A stretch of DNA of 64,000 nucleotides from Setophaga petechia (Eukaryota; Chordata; Aves; Passeriformes; Parulidae): NCBI GenBank assembly GCA_024362935.1, contig JANCRA010000025.1, forward strand, positions 11,000,936-11,064,935, given 5' to 3'. The position numbers were made by a program, and so were the translations under genes. The notes under the pieces were generated by a model. That model saw only the letters and a program-made list of their open reading frames with translations. It was not told where the DNA came from and did no database searches. This document shows, in pieces, positions 49,206 through 61,600 of the stretch. Position 1 is the first letter of the stretch. Every line of letters starts with the position of its first letter.

Positions 49206-51779
49206 GACTGACCCTGCAATGGGCTCAAGGGCATGGTACTGACAACACCAAGTGTGGGTTCCACCCCTGTCCACCTCTGGAACTCCCCCTTAGGGTGCTG
49301 GCTGAACTCACGGTGCAGTTACCTGGGCCTCACCCCTTGCACACTGCACATAAATTACTCTGGGTCATCCCAAAGAAGTGATTGTTCTCTCTCTCATCAC
49401 ATCACATCAAATGCTAAATCTATTCACTTCTTACTGCTTCTACTTCTTTTTCCCCCAGCTAATTCTGCTCTGTTTTATGAAGAAAGGTTACTTTTCTCCA
49501 CAACAGCCTCAAAATGTTCATGTAACAGTCCATTCCAAGTCAATCTTCTTGGAATGCTGCTTTTCTCCAACAAAAGACACCTCCCATTTTGGCATTTCTC
49601 ACTCTCTGACCACCATAATATCCACGTGCTTCAGAACTCCTTTTGAATGTTATCCCTCAACCTCACAGGAGAAAAAATACTGCCTTTGTTTACAGAACAG
49701 AAAGGCAGAGACAGAGAGAGGATACAGCTCACTTTTACTATCCCAGTTAAGGTGACAGGATCACACAGAGCATCCAGATACAGACAGGGTTCTTCAGAGA
49801 GAAATCTGCAGCACATCTCTAACATACATACCCTGAACCAACCCCTTAGGAGCCTCTTTTTTCTCTCTCCATAGCAGCAGCTTAGGAATAACAATTACCT
49901 ACACATGCACCTAAATTAGATGTAAATGCAAGTGAATATTCTCTTCACTGCCAAGCCTGAGAGCAAAGTCCTATAAAGACTTAAGCATCCTAAAAATTAG
50001 GGTTGAGTTACCCACTGTGAGATGATACCTGGCTTTGGAATGAAAGGCAGTAAGGCATCAGAGTTCTCCACACCATCTACAAGGAGAGGTCTGGTTTATC
50101 TTTCTCAAAGCCACCACCTTGGCACTGCTTTGTTTTGCTTTAGTAGTCAGAGACCACCTCTTCTTCCTCAGCTCTGTAGGTGATGTAATGTCCTGCTCTC
50201 TATTTAACTCACTCTGAAATGTGCCAGTACATCTGTGTACCATTCTGAACAGCTGAAATAATTTATTTTAAATTGTCACTCAGTTTATTAATAAAGAAGA
50301 AAAATGCATGTGTATATTTTTCCTTAAAATAGAATATAGGTACTGTACAAAAATGTACACAAAAATAATCTTTAGTCTCAGTCAGACATCTGGCCAATGG
50401 GAACCTACAGGCAGAAAAAAGTCCAGACACAAGATGGGATAGAAATGGTACAGATAAAGAAACTCTTCAAACTTGACAGCCTTAAGACTGTATAAAGAGC
50501 ATGTGTTGGTACAGTGCCACACTGAGGGTTTATAGACATGGTTTTCAGACTATTCCATTATTACAGTAGGCTACAATCCTGCAGATGTTTAGAGACATGA
50601 AGGACTTTATTCAGTCATGTCAGTGTTTTCATGACTGGGTCTTATTAAATTTCTTCTCCAGAGAGTTAATAAGAAAGCCCTCTCTCTTAGACTGGCTATA
50701 GAAGAGCAACAGTTGCCAGATATATTTCTGTTGAAACATGAGAATGCACAACAAGAAACATCATATTAAACTTCCATCCTGAAATGCACAATGCCTGTGC
50801 TCCAGGGCCTTCAAGGGCTTGCTGAAATACAGAACTCAGAGGTATTTTATGTATTAGTCTGAAAGGGGGCATTACTGAACATCAGGGATATTGCTCCCAA
50901 ACAACAAACATGATCTTCTTTAGCAAGAACTGTATTTGAATGTTGTGAGTAAAAGCAGAAAGAGGTGAATAGCAGGAACATATTAATGATGGTCTCTGAG
51001 GCAGCCAAGTGACCCAGTCAGAGAACTAATGACAATGCAGGTCTAGAAAAGAGGGTGGAATTTCCTTTGTACTTGATATCTACACACCAAGACAGTTAAG
51101 CTCAAGCCTACATCTAGTTTTGGCCCAGAACCACCAGAGCTGGTGGCTCCTCACTAAAGCAGTGCACCAAAAAAGAGCACTAATGATAACTCAGCCACTA
51201 ATGGCTGAGCCTGGAAATCAAATGTTGGTTCAGCTTATCCTGGGTGTGAACTTTTGAAGGCCAATGGCATAAGCCACCCTTTACCATGGCAGGTTGCAAT
51301 AGAACAGGATTGCTGCTTTAACTCACATTATTGAAACAATTACACATCACGATGGCAGTGCAGGACTGAACACCACATGCAGAACTGACACTTGGTGTCT
51401 GCTAAAATGGAAACCCCCAGTTTAGTGCAGAGCAATGCAAGATGTTTCCTTTGTGGGAAGAAATGAAAAATTATCCTCTGATTGATTAACCCCCTATCCC
51501 AACAACATGACTGACCGGAAATGAAGTAGAATCTCCATGAAATAGCACCACTGGTCCCATTTTAGGAAAGTGTCAGCTATTAACCTTTTCATGAATACTT
51601 AATCTTTGCAAAAGACATTTGAGGTGTAATAACTACAGTTATTTCCTGTCCCCATAAGCTCTACAGCCTGACTGCAATTTTACTAAAACACTTTTGTGCA
51701 AAATGCAAATTTTTGTGACATGATGCCACTTCAACTAACAACAGAAAATAACTTCTACAATCCAAGTCCTCGAAACACA
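49206..51779. other. Non-coding DNA, no gene recognised
   Basis: No exon, RNA gene or known repeat was recognised. A pyrimidine-rich stretch at about 49380-49460 gives moderately long open frames on the plus strand with no family resemblance. Confidence 0.35.
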
Positions 51780-51836
51780 AAATCACATAATATGTTGAGT
51801 TGGAAGGGATGCACAAGGATCACTGAGTCCAACACC
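51780..51836 (-). mobile_element. Short CR1 3'-end relic
   Basis: On the plus strand AAATCACATAATATGTTGAG, TTGGAAGGGAT, then AAGGATCACTGAGTCCAAC matches the antisense of the CR1 3' terminus (AATCATAGAAT, TTGGAAGGGACC, ATTGAGTCCAACTCC). Only about 57 bp remain, so the call rests on a short match. Confidence 0.65.
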
Positions 51837-53489
51837 TACAAAGGCTAAAGAAATGGGGTTTATGTTGAAATAATAGAAAAAGAACCCGGGCAAATAAAAT
51901 CCATTATTGAAAGAAGCAGGTTACTAAAGTTATTTATAGTAAGTTAGTAATTAATTGCATTTGAACATTCTTGTACTTACTGTCACTGAAGATGAATGCC
52001 CTTACAAACAGATTATTTGCAAAGGGCTGGAACCCCTGGGCTCAGTCCAAGACCTGTCTGATGTTTGTGCTGTGGCTGATCCCTATGCCCAATATGTGAC
52101 TGTGGATCCAACCATACAAATCCAGGCTTTTGCCTAAGAATTCTCTGACCTGTTGCACCTACAGTCCAGGGGGATTTTCCACAGGAGTTCATTAACCACA
52201 ACACTTCTTCCTATTTATTCCATATACTTAGCCCTTATGTTTTTTCCATAAGCACAAACTACTAATCACTGCTAGGAAAAACACAGTAGGTCTCTTCTCT
52301 GATCCAGAATTCTTATGTTCTTAGGATTTTTAACTGAGGAGACTGTTTCTCTCAAAGTTTTGTTTAAAATACATGCATATTGAAACTGCCACATGCTTCT
52401 CAGGCTACAATTCACAATCAAATGCTGCAACATGGTATGGGCAGGAGGTACATCACTGCAGACAGAGAAGAGCTGAAACTGAAGCAGAGCTAATGAAACT
52501 CCTTCAGAGTCTCTGATCCACTGCAGCTCACTGCCACTAGAACTGCAGCCTCCTGTTAGCCATCAATACCTGGTGCTAGATTCATACCTTACCAGAAATT
52601 TCCATGGAAAACTTTAAGAAACAAAACCAAAATGCAGGCATTATCAATGAGGCCCCAATGTGAGAATAATTCTGAAATCTGTGAATGCACCAGCAGGTGT
52701 GCCTGCTTGCAAACTTCAGTCCACTTAAAGTACAACAGGAGCCACACAGTTAAGGGGAGGGTGTTCCTTGGAAACCACCTGTGTGCAAGTAGGAGCACCT
52801 GAGCCTCCTCAGGACCAGCTTGGGGGAACAGAATACTTTCCTTAAGAGCTTACTGCTCCTTTACACAAAATATGGTATGGGTTAGAAGTACTGGCAGGCA
52901 GTTCCTAATGTGTTAGTCAGGAAAACCAAGTGAGGTAGTCAGAAAATATATGGCTTACTAGATATGTGAAGTTTTTGTGCCTCTGCTGAATCAGCAGTGG
53001 TGTCTGATAATGGTTTTGATTCTTTGTTTTTTGTCTTCAACAAGGAAGACATATAACTCTTGACATAAACCATATTGTAGAATGTGCTGAACAAATATTT
53101 CATCAAAGGGGAGAAGTTTATCTTAGAGTCATTTTGCTGCCAAATGATTTATTAGAACTCAGAGCCAAAACAGGTAAAAGCCCTAAGGAAGTGCTGTATC
53201 TTTCTAATAATTCAACTCTAAGAAGAGTTAAACTCTGCATACAGGAGGGCTGCGGTTTGCTAGGAAGCAAAACAAATAAAAATTTCCTACACATGTGTCA
53301 ATGCAATTCTCTGCATCAATACCTGAAAAAGGAGCAGGCATTAAAGAAATGCACACTTAAAGCCATGACTAATGAGGATACTTGTGTATCACAAAGTCTG
53401 GATTAGCCAGTGAATCTTTCAGACAATCTAAGTTGAAAGCTAGCATTTGGCAAGGTCCACTGACATCTGCCACCACTTTCTTTAGGCTC
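51837..53489. other. Non-coding DNA, no gene recognised
   Basis: AT-rich with short open frames only. The longest minus-strand frame of the window (53369-54052) begins overlapping at its right edge and is discussed separately. Confidence 0.35.
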
Positions 53490-53562
53490 CTGCATTCCCT
53501 GAAGGAACTGCCTGGGAGCTGCCCTGCAGCTCCACAGCAACTGCAGACAGCAGGGAATGCAG
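53490..53562. repeat. Nested inverted repeat, 73-nt hairpin
   Basis: The outer arms CTGCATTCCCTG (53490-53501) and CAGGGAATGCAG (53551-53562) are perfectly complementary over 12 bp. Inside, CTGCCTG pairs with CAGACAG with one mismatch. The centre contains GGAGCTGC-CCT-GCAGCTCC, a perfect 8-bp stem with a 3-nt loop. The overall size and shape are in the range of a microRNA precursor, though a 6-nt bulge and an asymmetric inner loop are unfavourable. It resembles no microRNA I recognise and could fold from either strand. Confidence 0.6.
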
Positions 53563-54019
53563 ACAGCCATGCAAAGGGGTTAAAATAGGAAACACAGGCT
53601 CTGGCTGGGGCTGCTACAACAGGTGGATACATATATTGGGAGCTCATATTAATGAGGCTTCTGTTACACGTGTTGGGGGTGGCCAGCAGCCTTTTCAGAA
53701 GTGGATGGGTATTTTGGTTAAAGTCAGACAGAGTAACCTCGTAGTAACCTCCGGGCTGGCTCACAGCCACAAGGAGGACTCTGAAGGACTGTCCCTTGGT
53801 GCTGCATTGATTAGATTTCTTCCCATAATACACCCAGTGTTTTTGCTCAGTAAACCTTACTAACAACTGAATCAAGAATAAAGACTGAGAGGGGAAATAA
53901 AAGCCGATCTCCATGTGAAAATGGGCCATAAAATTAACAAGGTTCTCAGCCTCAAGTAATTCTGTCTGCTCTGGCCAGAAAGTCAGAGTCTGTACAATAC
54001 ATATGCAAGCAAGTACAAG

Positions 54020-54180
54020 AAGAAAAAAAACCCCACCCACCCAGCCAACCAAACCAAAGCAAAACCAAAATCAACCCCCCCACAAAAAACCACAAAACCC
54101 CCTAAAACCTGAAACAAACAAAATCAACCTAAAACAATCCCAAATAAGCATCCCCCCAAATTTATCCGCAAGTCAAAAAT
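54020..54180. repeat. G-depleted C/A-rich low-complexity tract
   Basis: About 160 bp of the plus strand consists almost only of A and C with a few T and very few G, with units such as CCCACCCACCCAGCC and AACCAAACC. The minus strand is accordingly G/T-rich and includes GGGTGGGTGGGG. It resembles the tract at 3460-3517. Slippage in A and C runs is likely. Confidence 0.75.
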
Positions 54181-55715
54181 TGAAAGATATAACACTTAAG
54201 AAAGCTAAAAGCTTAACTCCCCCCCTCCCATTTAACTATTACCTTGTATTTTAAATATTTTCCTTGTATTTCCATATATTATACATGCATAAATTTTGGA
54301 TACCAGTTCTGCTGGCAAACACACATTTTCCCCAATCTTTTATTGTGCTGTGGAAATGCTAGTATAAAAGTCTCCTAATTTCTATGTCTTGCAGCATCAA
54401 CAGTGCTTTTAAGCACCTTTACAAAAGCAAACAAAAAAAGCCACACACTCTTAAACAAAATGTGGATGGTAAGCTGGGACATACCAAGTCTGCAGGGTAG
54501 TAATTATCCTGTAAGAACATATGGGGGTATGATAATCCCAGAACACATTGTAATCTAGATATCTGATATGGAGAGTACCCTGTTGTGGATCACCAATATT
54601 TTTTGCTAGAATGATCCTTAGTTGCTGAAAAGCAAACCAAACCCCAAATCATTTTCATCAGAAAGACAACTGTAACACTGAAGATTCCACATCAACAGCC
54701 CTTTCTATCAATAATGAATCATCTAGGCTCTGAATAACAATTACAACATTCATGTACTTGGTAATTCATGTAAGAAAAACTGTGATCTTTCTAACATAAA
54801 CATAACCTACTACCAAGTACTAGAACTGAAAGGATGAACAGGATTGTCATGACTTCAGCTATCCACACTGCATGGTAACTGATGAAGTAAGCAGACTAAG
54901 TATTGTGCAACATCTAGAGCAGGACAGGAACATAACACTTAGGGCTGCTTTAATAAGCCCAGTGGGAATACACAAATAACTCATTTCTATCTTCTCTAAT
55001 AACACTCAGGAAGGGCTGTCCCCTCAAAATCACCAATCTAAATATGAAAACTATGGTGTGCAACATAATTTCTAAAGGCCTATAGCTGTAGCAGGATGCC
55101 AGACTAAATCTTAAGTAGATCTATTCATGTTATCACAACTGCAACCTAATAAATTAGAAGCTAAAAAACCCTTCTTGCTAGATGAAAACAGGTGTCTAAC
55201 ATCAAAGGGGAAACTATGGTAAGGGCCTTAAAATACTTTCATTTGCTTGAGGTTTTCTCCCTGAGATCTTTTATATGAACGACTCTGGTAAAGTAATGTC
55301 AAGAAGCAATAATCAGACACAAAACAGCCAAGTAAAAAGTCAGCACCACAAGAAGCCTAAGAGAGCTGATGCTGAATGCTAGCAAGCCTTTTTGCTTCTG
55401 GAAATATGGGCACTGCAAGTTTACAATTCTGTTTAAAAAGCTGGTATGACAACTTCTGAACCTCTGCTGTTAACTATAGTAAAGGAATGAAAGCTGTCAC
55501 TCATCTGGCACTAGCTTGTATTCCTACTGCCTTGGGGGTATCCAAACACTGGGCAAAAAAAGTGCTGGTGAACTACTTGCAAAAACTTGCAATCTATGTT
55601 CAGAGGAGAAAGGCCTTACTTCAAAATAATAAAAAAAAATCCATTAGAAAAAAGAATCTCAAGAACATTTTTCAGGGAAGTTGCTAATGTATTTTGGAGC
55701 TTACAACAACTCTGT

Positions 55716-55721
<6 letters not shown>
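54181..55721. other. Non-coding DNA, no gene recognised
   Basis: AT-rich sequence without recognisable genes or repeat families before the TA microsatellite. Confidence 0.35.

Positions 55722-55778
<57 letters not shown>
55722..55778. repeat. (TA)28 microsatellite
   Basis: Fifty-seven uninterrupted bases of alternating T and A, preceded by a short GT run (TTGTGTG). The Ile-Tyr repeat frames on both strands are artefacts. Long TA tracts extrude cruciforms and are prone to length change and sequencing error. Confidence 0.97.
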
Positions 55779-55780
<2 letters not shown>

Positions 55781-58148
55781 TATATTTTGCACAAATGATG
55801 CTACAAATATTGAAATACAGCTGAAGTTTTTTTCAGTGCCATGCCCTTTCCTTTTTTCAGAAAAGGGTGAGAAGAGAATCAGGCATTTGATAATTCCCTG
55901 CTGTGGCACTCTGTGGCTCTGACCACTCAAGCAATGCATGGAACAGCAGGATGAATTCAACAGGCACTAACCACAAACCCTGTAAGAGGATCTTTGATTT
56001 GTGCCACATAAGCATAGTGAACTAAACCCATATATACTTATAAATATATCTGTGATAAAAATGTGCAAGAATTTACAAAAGCATGTGCATCAACATCAAA
56101 ATGAAACGTAATGGGAGGAGACCTATTGGGTCAGACAAACACAAAATACAAGCCCTCTCTACTGCTACTTCAAAAAAAATCCTTTCAGATACTGCCTTAG
56201 ATATCAAAGCAAATGATTTAAAGAAGTCTTGGCTCAAATATCCTTATTTCTGGGTCAGCTGTCCCTAGGAATGATGCACTCACATCTGCAGATCACAAAT
56301 TACAGTATTGCTGCTAGGAATGCATTAAGTTAGGAAAGACTATCATAAGCTGCTTGTATTTTCAAGGCAGTTATTTTGAATTATTGGAAAAACACTTATT
56401 AATGCCCTAAGGAAGCCAGATTTCAGACACCACATAAAAAAAGCTCTTCTGGAAGAGGAAAGCAAACCTTATTAACTCCTAGTTACACCTTTAGAGAATT
56501 GAATTAGAAATCCAGATGTCTTAACTCTGTAACCTATGATCTGTGTCCAGATCATCTGTGCTTTTGGCTTCAATTTTACCTCAACTAAACTTGCTTTCAT
56601 TGAATTATTTTTTTGTTATATAAATACCTATTTATGCAGGCTACTGTTCAACTAAACCAAAACTCTCTTTCAAAAAATCTCTTTCAAAATTTCCCCCATT
56701 ATTCATCTTGAGGCAATAAGAATGGCTGAAATGAATTTTTAACTTCTTGGTCCAATGTAGTGGTCCTACCAGTTTCAGGACTGAAAACACTCTTTCTTGC
56801 TGATCCTATATAAAAAAGCAAAGCCTTTGATCAATGCAAGACTGAGGGTCAGTCTCAGAAAAGAGGTGGCCCATGGAAAAACTCATCCTTGAGAAAACCC
56901 ATGTGGAAGTGAAAATAGAGGTGATGTACAGGTATGTTCTCACTGTAGCTGGTTATTTGCTGGAATATAGTGCTGATACTTTTATATTCAAGTTGTGTCA
57001 AAAATCCTCTCAGTTAATAGGCTGTTAACATGTCTGAGTTATGTATTTCACATTTTTATCACCAACAACAGTAACAGATATATTTGAAGCACACTGGAAG
57101 AACTTCAAAGTCATTTATAAGCACTAATGATAAGGAAGCATTAATCCTTATTCTGCAGATGAGGAACAGATGTACAAGACTCTCTTATGCTTTTGTGTCA
57201 ATCACTGCAGCAGAGGCAGAAACTGAACTTGAATTACCTACAGCCTCAATCACCTCTACATGAACAGTTTTTTGTAAAAGCATGGTAGACATGGGACACC
57301 TTCCTGAAAAGTAAACAGAAAGAGCAATTTTCACTGTAATCCTCTTAAAAGGCAGTACACAACTCCCACCTCCAAAGTCAAAACCAACCCCCAAAACAAA
57401 ACAGCACATGCTGTATTTTTAGAGAGAACTTCAGTTAGGTGGGGCATTTTCTCTGTCCCTCCTTGCTCAGTTCATGATGGCAATCCCTGCCTGCTAATCA
57501 GTCTTGTTTGGAGGATTTACTCCTTTTTATGTAATTTCAGATATTTCTTGTAACATTGAGCTTTTACCATACTTAGATGGGTAAGAAAAAAGGGAAGAAT
57601 GACTCTGCAGAAGGGGTTTCAGATGCTTTATTTTCACTACCATAGACATAATTTTCTGAGATGTTTGGCACTAAGGGTGCAATGTATTAAAATGATTGAT
57701 TGATTGTATTTGAAAAATAGAAGTACTGTTCTGATACTGGGATCAACTATTATCATTAAGATATTGCAGAATTATAAATGGCTTTGAATTTGCACCCTCC
57801 TGTGAATGTAAAGTGCCCTTGCCCATGTTACACAAACCAGAGCATTTCATAGAGAAACAGAGTAAATGCCACTAACTTTGCTCCTCACACAGCTGGTACT
57901 GCATCCCTAGATGACAGGAACAACTCCACAGTGTCCCTTCAATTCCTATCACACACATTTTTAGTTTGATTTCAGCATATTTGTAGTCTACTCTGCTGCC
58001 TTTTTTTCCCTGAACAATGTTATGTGCTGATGTATGGGAGAAGCTTAATTACAGCTATTTTGAAAGTTCTTATTTTTAAATATCCTATATTTTCTCAATC
58101 AAATCTTGATTATTGAAGGGGCCGCAAATAATATTTGGAATAAATGGC
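55779..58148. other. Non-coding DNA, no gene recognised
   Basis: AT-rich sequence with short open frames. No RNA gene, exon or recognised repeat up to the LTR. Confidence 0.35.
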
Positions 58149-58696
58149 TGTGCTGGATTTGGCTGGGGTAAAGTTAAATTTCTTCCCAGTAGCTGGTAGT
58201 GGTTGTGTTTTGGATTTGTGCTGGAACAGTGCTGATAACACAGGGATGTTTTAGTTATTATTTAGTTTAGGCAGGCACAGAGCCAAGGCCTTTTCTGCTC
58301 CTCTCCCACCCTACCACTGAGGGGGCACAAGGCCTTGAGAGGATCCACATCCAGGAGAGCTGACCCCAACTGGCCACAGTGACATTCCAGCCCATAAGGT
58401 GTCACTCCTGTATACAAAGCTGGGGGAGGGAGGGAGGGAGAGACATTTGGAGTGATGGTGTTTGTTTTCCCAAGAGACTGTGAGCTGAGATGGAGCCCAG
58501 CTTTCCTGGGATGGCTGAGCACCTGCCTGTCCAAGGGAAGAGAGGAATTAATGCTTTGTTTTGCCTTGCTTGTGCACACTTTGCTTTATCTTTTAGTCTT
58601 TATATCATCCCATGAGTTTCCTCACGTTTACCCTTCCCAAACCCATGGCAGGGGAGGGAGCAGGGCTGAGCTGTCACCTGGGGTTAAACCATGACA
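58149..58696 (+). mobile_element. Solo LTR of an avian endogenous retrovirus (ERVL-like)
   Basis: The segment starts TGTGCTGGATTTGGCTGGGG and ends GGGGTTAAACCATGACA, matching the termini I associate with an avian ERVL-like LTR family (TGTCCTGG... to ...TTAAACCACGACA). Internal landmarks agree: AATTTCTTCCCAGTAGCTGG near the start, GCTGATAACAC, a central TATA-like TGTATACAAAGCTGGGGGAG at about 58410-58429, and TGTGCACACTTTGCTTTATC downstream. No retroviral genes are adjacent, so this is a solo LTR of roughly 548 bp. The flanks ATGGC and GTGCC are at best a decayed 5-bp target duplication. Plus orientation is set by the termini and the TATA position. Confidence 0.8.
58422..58439 (+). other. G-quadruplex motif within the LTR
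   Basis: GGGGGAGGGAGGGAGGG gives four G-runs of three or more separated by single A bases, a strong parallel G-quadruplex motif. It starts about 8 bp after the TATA-like sequence of the LTR, where it could affect transcription. The run looks like an expansion of the GGGGGAG found at this place in related LTRs. Confidence 0.7.
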
Positions 58697-61600
58697 GTGC
58701 CATAACTTTGTGGCCCAGTACAGTGTGACCAGGTTCTGACTCAGGGCTGGGTGAGAGGCTGCAGCTCCACGGAGACCCTGCCAGCAGCACATTTGTGCCA
58801 ATAGAAAAGAACAGTTGATGGCACCTACCCAAGGTCAGCTCCTCGAATTTGGGAGCCCGTTTTCTTCCAGACACTGTAAAGTCACTTGTTTAAATGCAGC
58901 CAGTCGGCAACAATTAAACATCTAAACAAAACATGCACATTTGGTGCTCCTTTTGAAATCTCCCTTTTGAAATCCCCCCCATGCCATGCTGTTTATTTTC
59001 CATTTCTCACAGTTTTAATTATCCAACAATCAGGCTACAAAATGGCGCTGGGAGTGAGGCAGACATTTTGTACCTCTCACTGAACAGGACGATGGGAATG
59101 TGCTGAGGGAAAGGCAGTGACCCAAGGGGACAAAAGGAGCACGCAGCTCTATGATGGTCCAGCTTTTAAGCAAACCCTTTATCTGATTTTATAGCAAAGT
59201 TAAAGCCAAGCAGCACTGAGGAGCCACCTGACAGCATTTGGCCATTGAGCAGGCAAAAATGTAGTCCAGGGCAGCTCTTTCCCAGCTGTTTGACTGTGGT
59301 GAGTGCAGCTCATCACCCCTCTGAGCAGACACTCTTTTCTGGGAGCCACATGGACCCAGGACCACCCATTGCCACTGCCTCAGTCACTGTAATCTTAACC
59401 ACATTCTTCCCTTGAAAGTCAAGGCACCAGTGTTTTCTATTACAGCCCCAGGAACTTCACAGTCTTCTGCACAGCTCTGCAACATAACCACCAAATGAAC
59501 ATGCAAAGAATGGAGCCTACACCTCCATCTCTGCAAGTGACTTCTAATTCAAATTTCACTGTCTTGTGTGTAAAAGGGACATCTAGAGCTGAACAAAATA
59601 ACATCAGAGCTGATAAAAGCAAAAAGCACCAAGAATTAATAAGCACATATTTTCTTCAAGTGTGTGTCCACCAGCTTCCTTGTGAAAGTATTAGCACCTG
59701 ATAGATCCTACGAAACAAATATACAAATCTTCAGGAAAAACTGCAAAGCAAATGCTACTCATTAAAAATTTAGGTACCTGCCTAATTACCAGTTTAGAGA
59801 TTTAGAGATTTCACACTGTTTCCTGAGAGGAGAAGAAAACACAAACCACCTAAAAAACAAAAACCAAAACCTACAACTTTCTAACACAGAAAAGCTATGG
59901 TATAAATAAAAAAAAAGCTGAAGGGATTTTGTTTACTTTTTTTAATGACATAGAATAAACAAAGCAGCTGAGCTAGTGGTGTACTTGGAAAGGCTCATAG
60001 ATGTAAAAAACCCCAACAACCTGGAATTATACAATGCAAAAAATAATCATTATTAATTTTTATGCAGCTTTGATTTTGAGGGACTTATAATGTAGAAATG
60101 AAACCAACAAAAAAAGGAAAAAGAGGTACATTCCTATACAAAGGCACACTGAATACACAGGATCACACTGAGGCTAGAAGAGTTTAGGCCAAAGCATTTC
60201 TGTTCCCTTTATTCCACTCATTCTCCAGTGTGATGCTGCTACTTGATACTCAAAGGACCAGGAAGGGGTGACTGAAGGGGCAGGGCTGGCCCTCAAAAGC
60301 CAAGGATAGGTGACCCCTCCCACAGTGCAGGGCCACAGTGAACCAGCTACCTGGAAAAGCAGTTGGAAGAAGCATATTTTGAAACTTTATCTCTTGGAAG
60401 AAATGACAGAAAGCCCAACCATGTTAAAAGAAAAATACTCTGAGCCCCCAGGGACAGCAGGGTAAAATGTTCTCAGAAAAGGGAAGAATTTAGTCTGTAG
60501 TTGACATACATTTTCCAGCAACCCATCTCTAAAGCCACGGATTTAAAATCAGCCTGGATGACAGCTGCCCTTTGCTTTTGTTACAAACCCCAAAAATTGT
60601 GGAAACAATTCTGAGTTTTGTTACAAACTTGAAAGCAGGTCAGAGTTTAGGAAGAAGTTCCCTATAGGTTGTGATCCTTCAGAGTTAAGATATCTCTAAT
60701 TTGAGCTGGGAGAAAAGAGCTCTGAATTAACACAAGGCTTTACCCTGCAAGTGTGGGAAACTTGTGGCTTGACAAAACTTCCCTGCAAACCCAGGTGAAG
60801 TTCAGTGGGTTCTGTGATATTTCACAAAGACTGTCTGGATGCCTTTGAACTTGAAACTCAAAGTGGAATCCAACAGCTGCAAACTTAAACACAGCAAGAC
60901 AAAGATTAGGAAAAAAATGTTTGCATGTGCTCCTGGGAAGAATATACTAAGTTTCACCTGCTGACATGGGAAAAGCAGAAGTCTACACACCCTCCAGTTC
61001 CACTTCAATTTAAATAAAGACAGTAGGGAGGGGTGGCAGAGCCACATTTGTTTTGTTTTTGACTTATCTAAGAGAGGCGGCATGAAGGAAGCAAAAGAAA
61101 AGTAAAGGACTGTAAGCAGAAAAAGAGAAAGGTAAAGAGAGATGATTACAGACAGATGAGAATAAGGATTAAAAACCAACCCACAAATATTGGGAAAATA
61201 TTGTGGGAAGAATCATGAAGTATCACACCTGTTTTTTTTATTATATAATTCTCTGTTCTTGACTAATAGATATCCTAATGGAGGAACTTAATAGTTACAC
61301 AGACAAGAGAAACTGGGATTGATACAGCTGTGAACATACAAGGGCTGCAGTTTTTGATTGCAAACCTGGAGAATAGTGAAGTAAAAAATCACCTGGATAA
61401 AATGAACTACAGCAACAAACCCCAGAATGCTTCCTTGTTAAAGAAAAACTGTATTCACCATTATTATCTGATGTATTTCTTTACATATATTCCTGCTTTC
61501 TTCATCATTTATGGCAAACCAATTGCTGTGACAACTGAAAGAATTGCTTTAATAAAGCAATGTCCCCCTATATTTTAAGTACTGCTGGTTCCTGAGACAA

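Noticed and set aside
55587..55960. Open frames on both strands with Tyr-Ile repeats
   Set aside because: They are produced by the TA microsatellite.
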